A DNA stretch of 64,000 bases from Nemophila menziesii (taxonomy: Eukaryota > Streptophyta > Magnoliopsida > Boraginales > Hydrophyllaceae). Under the pieces are notes generated by a model, which worked only from the letters and a program-made list of their open reading frames with translations, searched no databases and was not told the origin of the DNA. The stretch covers positions 33,907,350-33,971,349 of the forward strand of contig JARWIR010000005.1 in assembly GCA_029959085.1 (NCBI GenBank). The letters run 5' to 3'. Both the position numbers and the translations under genes were made by a program. Each line of letters starts with the position of its first letter. Positions within the stretch are counted from its first letter, which is position 1. Shown piece after piece: positions 1 through 11,876 of the stretch.

Positions 1-1155
1 GAGAATCAGTGGGGATCCACTTGTCTGACCACACATTAACATCCTTACCATCACCAATATTCCAGGCCAAATCTTTATAGAAGCAATTCCTGCCCTCCAT
101 AATGCTTTTGAAACCCCATGAGCAGTTTGAATGAAGAGAAGCTTCCAAAAAACCTTCATTAGGAAAATATTTACCTTTAAGAATTTTGAAAACCAAAGAT
201 TTATCATTTTTAAAGAACTTCCATGCATTAAAAGCCAAAAGTGCAAGATTTTGGGTATGAAAATCTTTAAATCCCATACCACCATCATCTTTTGATGACA
301 TTAAAGTTTGCCATTTGATCCAATGGCATCTTTTTTCCCCTTTGTTATCCCAATAAAAATCTGAAACAAGAGATGTAATGCGAGAGGTAAGTTTCTTTGG
401 AATAAGGAAAACCGACATTATAAAGTTAGGTATAGCACCTATAATAGCCTTGATTAATACTTCTTTCCCACTTTTACTTAGCATTTTAGTGTCCCAATCA
501 TTAGTTCTTTTGAGAATCATTTCAACTAGCCATTCCATAGACTTAACCTTAGAGATGCCCCAAGAAGAAGGGATCCCAAGGTATTTTCCCATATCCTTTA
601 ATTGATTCATTCTCAGAGAATTGCAAAGGTTATTTCTCAGAGCATAAGGAGTGTTTACACTGAACAGAGCACCACTTTTGTTTAAATTTAATTGTTGACC
701 AGAGGCAAAACAGTACCAGTTCAAACATGTAATGAAAATTTCATAGTTATATTGATTAGCCTCAAGAAAGAAGAGACTATCATCTGCAAAAAGCAGATGA
801 GTAATCTCAGGGGCTTGTTTTGCAATTTTAATGCCTTTCAATAAACCAATGTTAACATAATACTCAATAAGAGAAGAAAGAGCCTGAGTAACCAAACAAA
901 AGAGATAAGGGGACAAGGGGTCCCCTTGTCTAATTCCTTTTTGGGGTTTCTCAATATCATAAAGAATACCATTAATTTTAACTTTATAAGTAACTGTTGA
1001 AATGCAAATCTGAATCCATTTCACCCAAGTACTATGAAAACCCATCTGTTCAAGAAGATCAATTAGGAAATCCCACTCAATATTTTCATAGGCCTTACTC
1101 ATATCAGCTTTTATAGCTAAAACACACTTTGAAGAGTTTCTTTTACAAAAATAAA
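1..1155 (-). pseudogene. L1-type LINE reverse transcriptase fragment
   Basis: Read on the minus strand, this stretch encodes the reverse transcriptase of a plant L1 non-LTR retrotransposon. Recognisable pieces are ADMSKAYENIEWDFLI near 1080-1120, KGIRQGDPLSPYLF near 905-950, and LLFADDSLFF near 770-800, whose FADD is the catalytic box. The RT would copy element RNA at a nicked target. No long open frame survives, so it is a decayed copy. It runs off the left window edge on its 3' side and is split at 1155 by a MITE. Confidence in the family is high; exact boundaries are not visible. Confidence 0.85.
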
Positions 1156-1960
1156 GGGGTGTATTCAATCAACAGTTTGTAGGAATTTTTTAGAGCTTTT
1201 AAAATCTATAAACTTTTAAGACTCCATTGACTATTTTAATTTTACATGGATTTTCTTAAGAGTCTTTTAAATTCTCAATAGAGTTTGACGGAGTCTAACG
1301 TATTTTATATCAGGATTTTCATGTACTTTTATACAATATATACACACACACATTAGCCATTTACACCTAAAAATTAACAAAAAAATAATAATCAATTAAC
1401 TTTCCATGTAGTGTTTTTAATTGAACAATATAGCATGGGTTTTTTTAACTGAATCAATCATTTTACGTACAATTTTTTCATGTAACATTTTTAATTGAGG
1501 TCTTACATAAAACATATTAATAGCATGAATGAGTTTTTTTAACTGAAACAGTAGTGTTATAACTAATTTTTTCATAAAGTTTTTATAATTGAAGTCGCAC
1601 ATGAAGAATGTATCATGAGTTATTTTTAATTGTCCTTTCCAATTTGTTAGAAAATAATCTAAAAAGAAATCCATCTAAATCTCTAATTCAAAGTGTAGAT
1701 TTCAAAACAAAATATTTGTTCTTTAAAATCCTATATAATTGAATAGTTAATGAAATCCATAAAAATCCTTAGACTTTTGAATACTATAAGACTTAAAGAA
1801 TTGTTTAAATCCAGATTGAATACACCATTATTTTAAAAGACTTTTTAGAATCTTAAGTGAATACACCATTATTTTAAAAGAATCTTTAGATTCTTAATTG
1901 AATACCTCTCAACTTTTAAAGTCCAAAAAAATTAAATAGACTCTTAGTTGAATACACCCC
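1156..1960. mobile_element. 805-bp MITE with GGGGTGTATTC terminal inverted repeats
   Basis: It begins GGGGTGTATTCAAT and ends in the reverse complement TTGAATACACCCC. TAAA lies on both sides, so the target duplication is TAA or TAAA, which suggests a PIF/Harbinger-like origin. Subterminal sequence repeats GAATACACCATTATTTTAAA at about 1824 and 1860. There is no coding capacity. Reading the flanks across the element keeps the minus-strand LINE frame, which supports a real insertion into the LINE. The superfamily assignment is an inference. Confidence 0.8.
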
Positions 1961-2030
1961 CTAAAGAAGATATTTAGGGGAAACAAATCAATTTATAGTT
2001 GTAAAGATCTCATTAGGGATCCACTAGTTT
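1961..2030 (-). pseudogene. LINE reverse transcriptase, part beyond the MITE
   Basis: On the minus strand this short stretch reads NEIFTTIN, a stop, then a run that joins KRNSSKCVLAIKADMSKAY on the other side of the MITE in the same frame. It resembles the segment just N-terminal of the ADMSKAYD motif of L1 reverse transcriptases. The upper limit is unclear. Confidence 0.5.
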
Positions 2031-2610
2031 TGAAGGTGGGAAATTTTCGGGGTCCGTGGTTGGGTCCAAAGAGATATTGAGCGAAAAGAAGGTTGAAACC
2101 AACCAATAGATATATAGGCTATTATTATTGATTGAAGTAAGTCTCCAGACCAACTAATCTGCAAAAGTTAAGATCAACTGCCCTAATTTTCCAGGAACTT
2201 CAACTACAAAAATGAACGAGGAAATTCTCTAGATTGGTGATTCAACACAAACTTCACCATTGTAAAGGAAAGGAACCGAATCTATAGAGTGGAGAGGTGT
2301 CATTACAGGACCTTTTTGAGCGACATAATGATCATCTAATACCGGCCACCATTTTAATAATCTTGAGCCAAGATATATCTCTGTATCCCCCATCCCTGGA
2401 GGATGATAAAATTATAGGGCATCTCTCTAGGAAATGAGGACATCCTAACATTTTAAGGACTGAGAGTGACTGAGCTAAGCCGGGGACAATCTTGGATAAG
2501 TCAATATAACCCTTTAGGTTTCTATTTGTCCTTCATATTGATGGTTTGATTAAATTTTCTCTCGTTTTATTTATTTAATTATGTTGGTTATAAATTGAAC
2601 AACTCCGGAG
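2031..2610. other. unassigned stretch between LINE pieces
   Basis: I see no open frame, repeat or RNA gene here. It could be the 5' untranslated or ORF1 part of the LINE that follows, but nothing in it is diagnostic. Confidence 0.4.
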
Positions 2611-2619
2611 GTTGGTCTT

Positions 2620-2951
2620 TAGCTGACCATCCTACCAACAATCTGTTTTTAAACTGTCTGGTGCTAATAATGCAGGTTTCCGAAGTCTGATAAAAAAATG
2701 AAGGCGTGTCATAAACCACTCATTACTGTTATAGTGGAGACTAAAGTTGCAGGTTAAAAAACAATCATTAAATATATGAGGATGAACAAGTCTATCCGGG
2801 TTGATGCAACTGGCCTATTCGGGGGGGGTTGGATTTTCCGGAATAGAGAGGATATAGCTGTTCAAGTTTTATCCACAGATAAAAATGTCATCAATGTACT
2901 TATTTCTAGAAACTTATGTATTTCTTTGAGCTTATCTATAGTTTACGCTAA
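2620..2951 (+). pseudogene. L1-type LINE endonuclease fragment
   Basis: Plus-strand frames read MKACHKPLITVIVETKVAG near 2700-2755 and KSIRVDATGLFGG near 2788-2830, followed by a stretch ending VLSTDKNVINVLIS. This is the N-terminal APE-type endonuclease region of plant L1 ORF2, which nicks target DNA; the ETK box holds the catalytic Glu. A frameshift near 2695 and stops show decay. The copy ends abruptly where the RE1 LTR begins at 2953, so RE1 appears to have inserted into it. Confidence 0.7.
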
Positions 2952-2952
2952 T

Positions 2953-5283
2953 TGATGCCTCCCCATTTGTGATAATTTAATATTAAGTGGAGACATCATT
3001 TTTAGTATTTTAGAAGTTTAAATACTCGATTTTCACATGTATTAGTGCACTTTCCTATTTCTAGTCTTGATTTAACGATTTATTATTTTCAGAGCATATT
3101 GGGTTTAATTATTTATTTAGTGTGAAGCTTTAAATATTTATATGGAGATTAATTATATGCCAAGTCAATTCTAAGAGATAAAGGAAAGAAGATATACATG
3201 GAAATTGGAGAAAAGAAAGGAAAAGCTAGGATATGGAAAGATAAAGTTGTCAAATAAATTTGAACTCCAGCACCCACGACCACAAAAGGGCTCTTAACTT
3301 AGGATTGGCTAGGAATTTGGAAGAATGGTCTGAAGCAAAGGTAAAGAGCTTTCCGAGACGATCGGTTTCGACTATTGGAACACATCAAACTTATAAGTAT
3401 TGAAACAGTTATGACCAAAACAAAGCAGTGGCAGATTATTAATTTTTCTATATTTTAGGGTTACGAATTTGAGTTGGGTTTGGAGTCCAAGTTACTTGTT
3501 TTACACTCAAAGAAAACGAATTAGGTCTTCTAAACCCCTATAAATACACCCTTATAACTCTTGTAAATCATCCTTGCCTCCCATTAATTAGTCGTTATGT
3601 TTTATATCATTAGAGTTATTGTAGAGAGCAAGATGAAGTCTTTTATTCAATCTTTTAGTTTATTCCCTTCAGCTATGAACTAATTTTCCAATAGCTTGGG
3701 TTTTGCATCATGTATAATCTATGAATTCTATTTTATTTCTATCTAAGTTTCTTTGGGAATTATATGTTTTAATTTGATATTAGTTGCTTACCCATATATT
3801 TGTTTATGTATTTTGAATTATTGCATGTCCTAAACTTGATCACTTTAGGCTTTCTTAATAGTAGTTAGATGGTCGCCCGGAATGGGTGTCTAATTATTGA
3901 AACACCACATAACGTCTAGTTTCCGATATTGGTCCTGACAACACCGATTCAAACTATATAGTCATTAGGGTATGTTTTAATCACCATATCACCAATTGAA
4001 GGAATTGTATTGCTTAGGGCCTTGGTAGCGCTTGATAACCCTAAGTTTGGACTGCCTCGTGGTTGTGTCGTAGCCCCCTTAGTCTCTCTCAAGGTCTAAG
4101 GTAATTGTTATCTCTAGCGAGTTATTTTGATTCAAAAAAGTAAAAAGGAGAAAGAACATAAAGAAATGCAGAAAAGAAAATAAACGAAAAACCATGTTAC
4201 TGATCGAGGCTAGGATTGGATCCTATGTCTTTAAGGTTTATTAGCCACGCACTGTGTCTTATGTTTTTGTTTGGCTTCAACCTCCAGGATACAACTATCA
4301 ACACTACAAATATGAGATACTTGAAAATCTGCAGACACTTTGAACTTTCAATGGTGTTTTATCTCTCTTGCTTTTATGTAATTTGTTTGCAAAAAACATA
4401 ATGAATAAAAAATTGTTTTGGTCCATGTATTTATAGCTGTAGAAGCACCTGTTTAAATCTGACCTGCAACGTTTCAGACATGGGAGATGATGTTTCAGGA
4501 AGAAGATGTTTCAAGAAAATCAGAACGTTACAATTCAAAATAAAATGATAGGTCAAGCCGTTTTAATTTTACAAAAGTATGGTCCAAACCAAGCCAACCC
4601 CAAGCCCAAAAGTGGGTGCCCCTAAGGGCCCAATTCTTAAGTGCTAAGAACTTTATATTGAGTGACTATTTTTTTTACTAGTTCATAAAAACTCTTCCTA
4701 TACCTCAAATTTAACACTCAATTTCTCATTCACCTTTCATTTGTTTTACACAAGTGAATACGTAAAATTCATTACCAAAGTAACATTCGTTTTTGTCCTG
4801 ACTTATAACGAGGTCCGAGACCCACGAAAAATTGAGTTAAAGTAAAAAAATTCACTTGGGTAAGTTACCCAAATGATAACAAATTTAGAATCCTGACTAA
4901 GTATTTAAGAGCTATTATCTCCCTTATTAACTAGAATTTGATATAAAGAATTAGAAGGATTAGTGCATACTAGCAAACCCTAAGCTACATCTCTCATCTC
5001 ATATTCTTCATATTTATTTTATTGTCTTTACTTTTATTTAGTTAACTTATCAATCTCTTAATCAATCTTATTTACTTTCTGTCTTTTAATTAATTACTTT
5101 CTACTCGTAACTATTTGTTCATTCGTATAACGCACTAAGTCCCTAAGAACAAATTCAACTTATCATTAAAACTTGCATACGTCCTGTAATAGTTGCAGTA
5201 CTGTGCTAGTCTAGGGTGAATTGTGCATTGTTTATCTATCTTTTATTATATTATTTTATTTTATCACACCCTAGGCAACACCA
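2953..5283 (+). repeat. RE1 5' LTR
   Basis: It starts TGATGCCTCCCC and ends CAACACCA, just before the primer site. At 2331 bp it is the longest LTR in the window. A 9-base inverted repeat (GATGCCTCC / GGAGACATC, one mismatch) sits at its start. A TATA box lies at 3539-3546. It is clearly homologous to 11877-13719, with scattered differences. Confidence 0.85.
3539..3546 (+). promoter_or_regulatory. TATA box of RE1 5' LTR
   Basis: TATAAATA follows CCCC and is kept at 12461-12468 in the 3' LTR and at 28119-28126 in RE3. Transcription of the element would start about 30 bp downstream. Confidence 0.65.
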
Positions 5284-5289
5284 AGTTTT

Positions 5290-5307
5290 TGGCGCCACTG
5301 CCGGGGA
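5290..5307 (+). other. RE1 primer-binding site
   Basis: TGGCGCCACTGCCGGGGA lies six bases after the LTR end. It is the Asp-tRNA-like primer site usual for Athila-type elements, where minus-strand DNA synthesis starts. Confidence 0.8.
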
Positions 5308-5527
5308 CTTGTGTCTTGTTAGCGTGTGGGTTATCTATTTCAAGTAGTAGTTTTAATTAATTTTTTTTTTCAGTTTTTTATTTTTATTTTTCCAGATTTA
5401 CGCTTGTGGTTTGCTTTAGTCTTTTTCAGGTTTCAACAGTGTTTCAGCTTTGGCCTCCTCTACCAGATCCCTAAAGGAGCTTCACAGCTTATAAGGTATC
5501 AGAGAAGAAAGAGCCTTAAGAAGAGCT

Positions 5528-7258
5528 ATGACAGCACAACAAGATCCAGTAGATCCAAGAATACTTGGTCCGTTAGGACATATACCATCACCATCGGTAG
5601 GAGATAATAGAAATAACAATAATAACCAGAACAAAATTGAGCAAGACCTCCCAGGCTTGGGAGCACCGTTTCATGTTCAACCATTAGGTTATCGTCCTCC
5701 AGAGATCCAGAATATCAAATTTCGGCACAATCCGGGTATGCTCAGTTAATTTCAGAGTTTTGGACTCTATAGTGGTGCAGCGGTTCAAGATCCGGTAAGA
5801 GCGATTCAGAAGTTCATGCAGATTTGTGATGCATATGTTACTCCAGGCATTACACGCGAGCAACTATATTGTCACATGTTTTCGTTCTTCCTGACAGGTA
5901 AAGCTGGTGAGTGGCTAGATCGGCAACCACCATGTACTATTAATACATGGGCAGAACTTCAAGCTGCATTCTTTAGTCGTTTTTATCCATAGAGTATGCG
6001 ACTCAAAGAACAAAGCGAGCTTGCAAAGTTTTGTCAAGAGAATGGAGAAGAAGTAGGAGACGCATGGAAAAGGTTCAAACATAAGTTAGCTAGATGTCCA
6101 CTCCATGGTTACACCCCGTCTTTGCAGTTAGCTATATTTTATAAGGGTATCAATAGAGGGAGTAGACTGAGGGTACATAATCTAGGAAAAGGAAATTTCG
6201 TGTCCATGGATCCTATAGAAGCCGCTGAAGGTTTAAAAAATATTATTGAAACATAAAGGAGTTGGCCGCTTTCGCGAGCTCCTATTACTAATGCAAAAGG
6301 TACGCTTCGATTAGATGCAGAAACTGCAAACTCAGCTCAATTGTCCGTATTAGAAAATCAAATCAAAGAACTTAAGCTTGATATGCTGAGAAATTTAGCC
6401 GTAGCAAATGTAGTGCAAGAAGCACAAGGTTGTCAACAGTGTGGGGTCACAAATCATACATGGGAAGAGTGCGAAGGAAATCCAGCATCTGTTTATTTCA
6501 TATCCAACCAAGGAAATTATCAATTTGGTAATAGGAATCATCTGGGTATGCAGTATTCAAATCCAAAGGGGGGGGGGCGCTAATCCTGGTCATTATCAAC
6601 CTCGTCCCCAGAATAACTCTTTCCAACAAAGAGGTCAAGTTCCATATCAAGGAAATCAGAATTATAATCGACCTGTTCCACCACAACAACCTGTTAATGA
6701 CGCATATACTTTAGCTCCAAAGGCTCTACCACAGTATCTTCAAGAAGGAGTTGTGGGTGATCAACAATTGAAGAATTTCATGGATCTTATGACCACTAAT
6801 ATGCATTCACAGAACGAGAAGTTAAGAGAACAAGAAGCTTCAATTCAGATTTTAGGTACGCAAATAGAACAAATGAATAAAGTTATAACTAATATTATGG
6901 ATGCAAAAGAATTGAAGGCTATCGAAGGAGGTGATGCCAATGTTGGGTTCGAAGCTTTTAAGGCTATTTGCCTCTAGATTGAAGAAAATAAGGAAGTACC
7001 GCATGCTGCCGAAAGTGCCGTGGAAGTTCCTAATACTGAAGAAGAACCAACCAAGTCTAGCCCCTGGACCCTAACTGTTCTGAATATGATAAGGATAAAG
7101 ATTCAGAAAAATCCGAATTTATACAACTTCTGAAAGATATGCAAGAAGAGATTAGATCGGTTATGGAATTTCAACCTGAGAGAGCTAAAGAGAAAGAGGA
7201 AAAAGCCTCAAAAGAGAAAGTAGAAGTTACACCTACTGTGCAAGAAAAGAAAGAATAA
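5528..7258 (+). pseudogene. RE1 gag (broken)
   Basis: The Gag capsid protein would package element RNA in cytoplasmic particles. The frame starts at 5528 (MTAQQDPVDPRILGPLG). The retrotransposon gag domain lies near 5700-6250 ([20 protein letters not shown] and AGEWLDRQPP). A CX2CX4HX4C zinc knuckle, CQQCGVTNHTWEEC, lies at about 6430-6471. It is followed by a Gln/Asn/Pro-rich tail. It is broken by stops near 5748, 5993 and 6255, and by a frame change in a run of nine G at about 6570. A Glu/Lys-rich linker leads to the protease. It is not functional as it stands. Confidence 0.85.
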
Positions 7259-7261
7259 GAG

Positions 7262-8237
7262 AAGGTGGAATCTCTACCAGTTGTTCAAACAGCGTCATCA
7301 ACCATTCCTGATACAAATCCGAAGGGTGACATTGAACTCAAGACATTTGTAGAGGCGTACGCTCCTGAGAATATCAACGCCCAAATGCTTGATATTGCAA
7401 AGAAAGTTCTTACACCGCAACAAGTTTTTACGCATGTTATTCCTGAAAAAGAAGCGAGTGTAGAAGCCAAGAGAGAGACTGTGAGAGTCTCAAAAGGAGT
7501 AGAGAAAGAGTTACCATTGAAGCTCAAAGATCCGGGAAGATTTAATCTTCCTATACAAATAAATGGTACGCTCAAGGTGAAAGCTATGTGTGATGTGGGT
7601 TCAGGTTTGAATCTTATGCCAAAGTCCGTGTTCGATAGACTTGGACTTCAGAAATCAGAGAAAGCTCCAGTGAAGTTGCAGTTTGCTGACAACTCAGTTA
7701 CCAAGACATGGGGAACAGTGGAGGACGTCCTCGTCCGATCAGGTAATATCACCATCCCTACTGACTTTGTTATACTTGATTTTAATGCAGGTAAGAAGGT
7801 TCCAATCATACTTGGAAGGCCTTTCATGGCCACTAGTTAGAGCATAATCAACTTCCAAGAAGGGACCATTACCCTTCATGCTAACAATGTATCCGAGACA
7901 TTCTATGTCTGGGGTAAGAAACCAAGGAAGTCAGATCCCACCGTTCCTATCATCCACAGCCTTTCCCATCACAAAGTCCCTAAAGAGAATATACATAAAA
8001 AACAGTGGATACTGAGCCAAACATTGAGTTTTGGGTCGGCCATGAAGTTCTATGGAAAGCCCACAAACCAGAGAATAGCCACGAGGTTACCAAGACTCGT
8101 GGATGGGACCATTCAGAGTCACTAAAGTTGTTTCAACTAAAGTGATAGAGATCAGACCTAAGAAGGGCATTAAGAGGAGATTAGTTAATGTTCATAGCCT
8201 TGCTCATTGTTGGGGAGGCTATATTCACAAATCTTGA
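7262..8237 (+). pseudogene. RE1 protease joined to integrase C-terminal GPY/F module
   Basis: The aspartic protease part reads LPLKLKDPGRFNLPIQ, then CDVGSGLNLMP (the usual D-S/T/L-G-A site appears as DVGS) and [13 protein letters not shown], followed by a stop near 7840. After a short linker, 8097-8237 encodes a module starting SWMGPFRVTKVVSTKVIEI and ending AHCWGGYIHKS, which resembles the GPY/F domain at the C-terminus of Ty3/gypsy integrases. Everything normally between (RT, RNase H, integrase zinc finger and DDE core) is missing. RE2 has the same layout at 19634-20851, so the trimming seems older than either copy. Frame changes lie between the two parts. Confidence 0.75.
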
Positions 8238-8439
8238 TAGAGGTACCACGTCTAACTTTAAGAGACGTTAAATAAAAGTGTTGTACGGGAGACAACCTGC
8301 AATTTTTTATGTTTTTAATTCTTGTTTAGTTTAGTTGTTTTTAGTTGATATTGCATATTTGAGAAAGGTATTAGTTTTTTTGATGTTCATGTATTAAAGA
8401 AATCGAGTTAGGGAGGAAAAACAAAAATTTTAGGCATAT

Positions 8440-8700
8440 TCTGACCTACCCACCGGTATGCCGGCCATACGACCGGTAAGCCGGCGGGTCAAAAAAGGGT
8501 GCCCACGGGTACACGCCACGGGGTCTTTGCCGAGAGGTGCATGTTAGAAAAATTGCCCACCGGTATGCCGGTCAGACAAAAAGGGGTGGCCTCGGGCTCG
8601 CGAATCAGGTTTTTCGCCGAAGGAGATTTTTCAAAGAGCAGCTCACCGGTATGCTGGCTTATACCGCCGGTAAGCCGGTCCGCACCGCTGGAGAGAGAAA
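8440..8700 (+). repeat. GC-rich, palindrome-rich block of RE1
   Basis: Short words such as ACCGGTATGCCGG and CCGGTAAGCCGG recur several times in direct and inverted form within about 260 bp, in sharp contrast to the AT-rich surroundings. RE2, RE3 and the 14.4-14.8 kb remnant each have a block at the same place after pol, built from different words. Confidence 0.65.
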
Positions 8701-8717
8701 AATTTCGATTTTTAGGG

Positions 8718-8724
8718 TATAAAG
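8718..8724 (+). promoter_or_regulatory. possible internal TATA box before RE1 third ORF
   Basis: TATAAAG follows the GC-rich block and precedes a G-poor stretch of about 400 nt that leads to the ATG at 9127. RE3 has TATAAAAA at 35405 in the same position. Promoter activity is an inference. Confidence 0.35.
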
Positions 8725-9126
8725 AAGAGGAAGACTAGTCTATTACGAAATTTACAATCCTTAAGCCTCTCTTTCTTCTCCAAACCTCTCCCAACTCCAT
8801 TAAAGCTTCATTAAACCTTCCCCAAACATCAAAACACTACCCAATCACCATAAAAACACATCAAATCTTCTCTCCACATCATTACAAAGAAGATTCAACC
8901 ACCAAAATCTTACCAAAACACATTGAATCCAAGAATCAAAAGCCTAAATTCCAAAATTCATCCTACAATTTCTTAGATCCATACGAATCCATCAAGAATC
9001 CATCTTACCCATATAGAGAATCATCATCAAAACACCTTTCCTAACCCAAATAAAGCTTGTTCAACCAATAATCAAGAATTTCAAATTTCAAGAGTGGTTA
9101 AAGCTTTGAGTTGGAGGTTAATTGAG

Positions 9127-10336
9127 ATGACTAAGAGAACAGAAACATTATCTACTAAGAGGGAGATGAAGAAAAGCAAGGTATTGGGTTCTATTGAGAA
9201 TAAATCAAGTGAGAAAAGTTCTAGTTCCAACAAAAGGGTAAGATAAATATTGTAAAGAGAGGTGAGCTAGCTGCGTTTAATTCAATGGGCAAAAAGGTTA
9301 AATTTTTTGTAAAGAAGACAACACAGCCTCTCCAACTCAAAGGTCCTACACCCGAAGAAAAAGAGAAAGCTTCAAAGGCCATGATAGCTTCTGCAGAGAA
9401 ATAATTAAAGGAGCTACCTTTTGCTTATGAGAGAGTATTCGATGAAGAAATTGGTAAAGGAGAGTACAAGAGACTCTTGGAGATTGGTGCAAGATTAGGT
9501 TGGTCTACATTCATGGTAAGACGTTCTGATTTATGTCATGAGTTAGTTTCAGATTTCTATTTAGGCCTCTTTAGCCGAGATTTTGAAGGTTGTGTTCCAG
9601 TTAGAGGAAAGTTAGTTCCTTTAACAGTTGAAGAAATTAGAAACCACTTCCAGTTTAAGAACTTGGTTGGACCATGCAAGTATAGAGAAGCGGTGGATAG
9701 ACAAAGAATCTTCAATTGAAATTTAGTTTTTGATCATGTTTTAGACAAGGAGAAAGTGCAATCACATAAGGGAGAATTAAAGGCACCTTGGCCTTACAAA
9801 TATATTCAACCGGATGCTAGAGTTTGGAACAATTTCCTTATCCCCAAAGTCTTTGGAAACACAATAATTTGGGACGTAAGTAAAAAGAACGCTCTATTTT
9901 TTAATTGTATTTTGAGAGGAGAAGAAGTGGATGTGGAACAGTTGATCTTTGAGGAGGTGATGCGATTTTTGGTCTTTCCTACCTCGGTTTTTAATGTGAA
10001 ATATCCTACTATGATCACGTGTCTTGTGCGAAAAGCGAATATAATTTTGGATGAAGAAGAGAAACTAGAGTTTAAAAAGAGTAACAATATTGACGATGCT
10101 TGGATCATGAAAGTCTTGAGAGGAGGGGATTTATGCAAGTCTCAAAAGAAGAAAAAGAGCATAGTTGGCAAGAGAAGATGGAGGAGCGTTTAAACAAAGT
10201 TGAAGCAGCTCAAATTTCCTTAGCCAATGATGTGGCACAAATCAAAGCCAATAAAGTGCACATCATGACACTTCTTGAGCAATTAAAGAAAGATCCAACA
10301 AATCCTATCTTGGATGTCGATAATGCGAGGCAATAG
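9127..10336 (+). pseudogene. RE1 third ORF (Athila post-pol 'plant transposon protein' type)
   Basis: The reading starts MTKRTETLSTKREMKKSKVL at 9127. It then runs through several frames: GWSTFMVRRSDLCHELVSDF near 9500, a YIQPDARVWNNFLIPKVFG stretch near 9800, YPTMITCLVRKANIILDEEE near 10000, and a coiled-coil-like end at 10100-10336. This resembles the domain often found after pol in Athila-type elements and annotated as putative plant transposon protein. Its role is unknown; in some Athila elements the position is called env-like, but I see no membrane segment here. Stops near 9244, 9402 and 9717 and frame changes make it a pseudogene. Confidence 0.65.
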
Positions 10337-10409
10337 CCTCAAGAGTATGTTCTCTTTCTTCCTTACCATTTCTGTAAATGCTTTATTTGCTAATTTTAAT
10401 TTATTTTTC

Positions 10410-10429
10410 GAGTTGTGGGGACACGGCTC
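10410..10429 (+). other. hairpin with GGGA loop (RE1)
   Basis: The arms GAGTTGTG and CACGGCTC enclose GGGA, a GNRA-type tetraloop. Two U-G wobble pairs keep an 8-bp RNA stem. RE3 (36188) has perfect Watson-Crick arms and RE2 (22406) has one mismatch. A purine-rich tract follows in all three. Confidence 0.6.
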
Positions 10430-11840
10430 ATTTTTGAGTTGGGGTGTGGAGTTTCATTGTCTCTCATCTCTATTTTTCTATTTTTAGGTAGAAATTAAAA
10501 TTTTTGATGCATGGGAATTAGATGTAGAGTGTGTTTGATAGCTTGAAAGCATAAGCTCAGTGAGTTAATGATAAGTAAGTAGTATGTTTATGAGCTATTT
10601 TATTTTGTATGCTTGAGTATTTGCAGGAAAACATACATTGATAGTCAAGAAAGATTAGTTAGCAATGCGATAGAAAGTATGTTCGATCTCAGGGAGCCTT
10701 GAGTGGTGTGTAGGTCGTGAGATCCAAGCTAGTTGATAAGCCCATTTGATGAACGTGCTAAAGGTAAGAAAATAACGAAATTGCATAGTTTAGAAAGTGA
10801 TTAAGGCGGTTCTCTCATAAGCCCCTTGTTGCCTTTTGGCTTGCTGTCCATTTATTATTTTATATCCTTCTCAGCCCTTTCTAGCCTTTATAAAGCCTTT
10901 TTATTTAACCACATTATAAGCCATATCCCTTTAGATTATAGGACTTTTCCATATGGCCCGAACTCGAATCGTGATGCATGGACAGTTGTTTTTAGAGCTT
11001 GAGGTTAGGGCGGTGGGTCCACCATTATGGGAATTGTTATTGGGTTTGGATTTTTGAGCTTATTAAATGTGATATGTTATTATATAGATGATGATTCACA
11101 GGTTTATATTGTAACCCTTTGCCGGGGTAAGAGTAAATGAAAAAAGCTAAAAAGCATGAAAAGAAATAAAAAAACTAAGAAAAATAGCGTGATATCTCAA
11201 CATCAAAAAAGCGTCATAGCTATACAAAAGAAAAAAATTGATTTGAAAAGAATATATATTCGAACCGGCAAAGAAGAATTTTTATGTGAACATATTTATG
11301 CTTTAATTGGGTTATTGGGGATGATACTTTGTGCATCAAGAAAAATCATTGGGTTGAGTGAGAAACGTTTTATGAGAGTAACTAAAGCTCTAGGGCGATT
11401 CGTTGATGGCTAGTGAGGAGAGAGACAAAAGCTCACTCTAAATTATCCAAATATACTTATCATGTCGTCCCTAAGCCAACATTACAACCTTAAAGACCTT
11501 TTGATTCTTTGCTATGTAATCTAGAAGTGATTGAGCCAATAGAGAGTAGTTAAGTGGATCTTTGGATACTAGTAAAGTTCGATGAACAATCTATAGCCTC
11601 CTTGATGAACTGAGTAAAGTTCCTCTCCTTCTTACATTGCGAAGCTAATCTAATCTTAAATTCAAGCCGTGTTGATTGTGAATATGAGACGTGTACATGT
11701 ATGTAGTTTGAAAATATTATTACATGAAATTTTCTGAGTAGTTGCTCTATGTCTATTCTATATATTCTGCTATCTCCTTTCCCATTGTGCTTAAATGACC
11801 TAGGTGTGTATTTAGAGACTTCCCTTTGTTTTTATCTTTA

Positions 11841-11859
11841 TTGTACCGGGACGATACAA
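11841..11859 (+). other. hairpin before the polypurine tract (RE1)
   Basis: TTGTACCG-GGA-CGATACAA folds with one mismatch. RE2 and RE3 have CTTTGTCG-GGA-CGACAAAG at the same distance from the LTR, so both arms changed together between families. Confidence 0.6.
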
Positions 11860-11876
11860 CTTTGAGTTGGGGGTAT

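Larger units (their letters stand above)
10337..11876 (+). other. RE1 conserved 3' non-coding region and polypurine tract
   Basis: No gene is visible, but blocks are shared in order with RE2 (22390-23751) and RE3 (36170-37612): a hairpin at 10410-10429, a TCGTGATGCATGG / GGCGGTGGGTCC block near 10970-11015, a GTGAGGAGAGAG..AAAAGCTCAC block near 11412, a hairpin at 11841-11859, and the purine tract TTGAGTTGGGGG just before the LTR at 11877, which would prime plus-strand DNA. Confidence 0.7.

Noticed and set aside
4216..4401. 61-codon frame in the RE1 LTR
   Set aside because: Not kept open in the 3' LTR and no similarity; chance frame.
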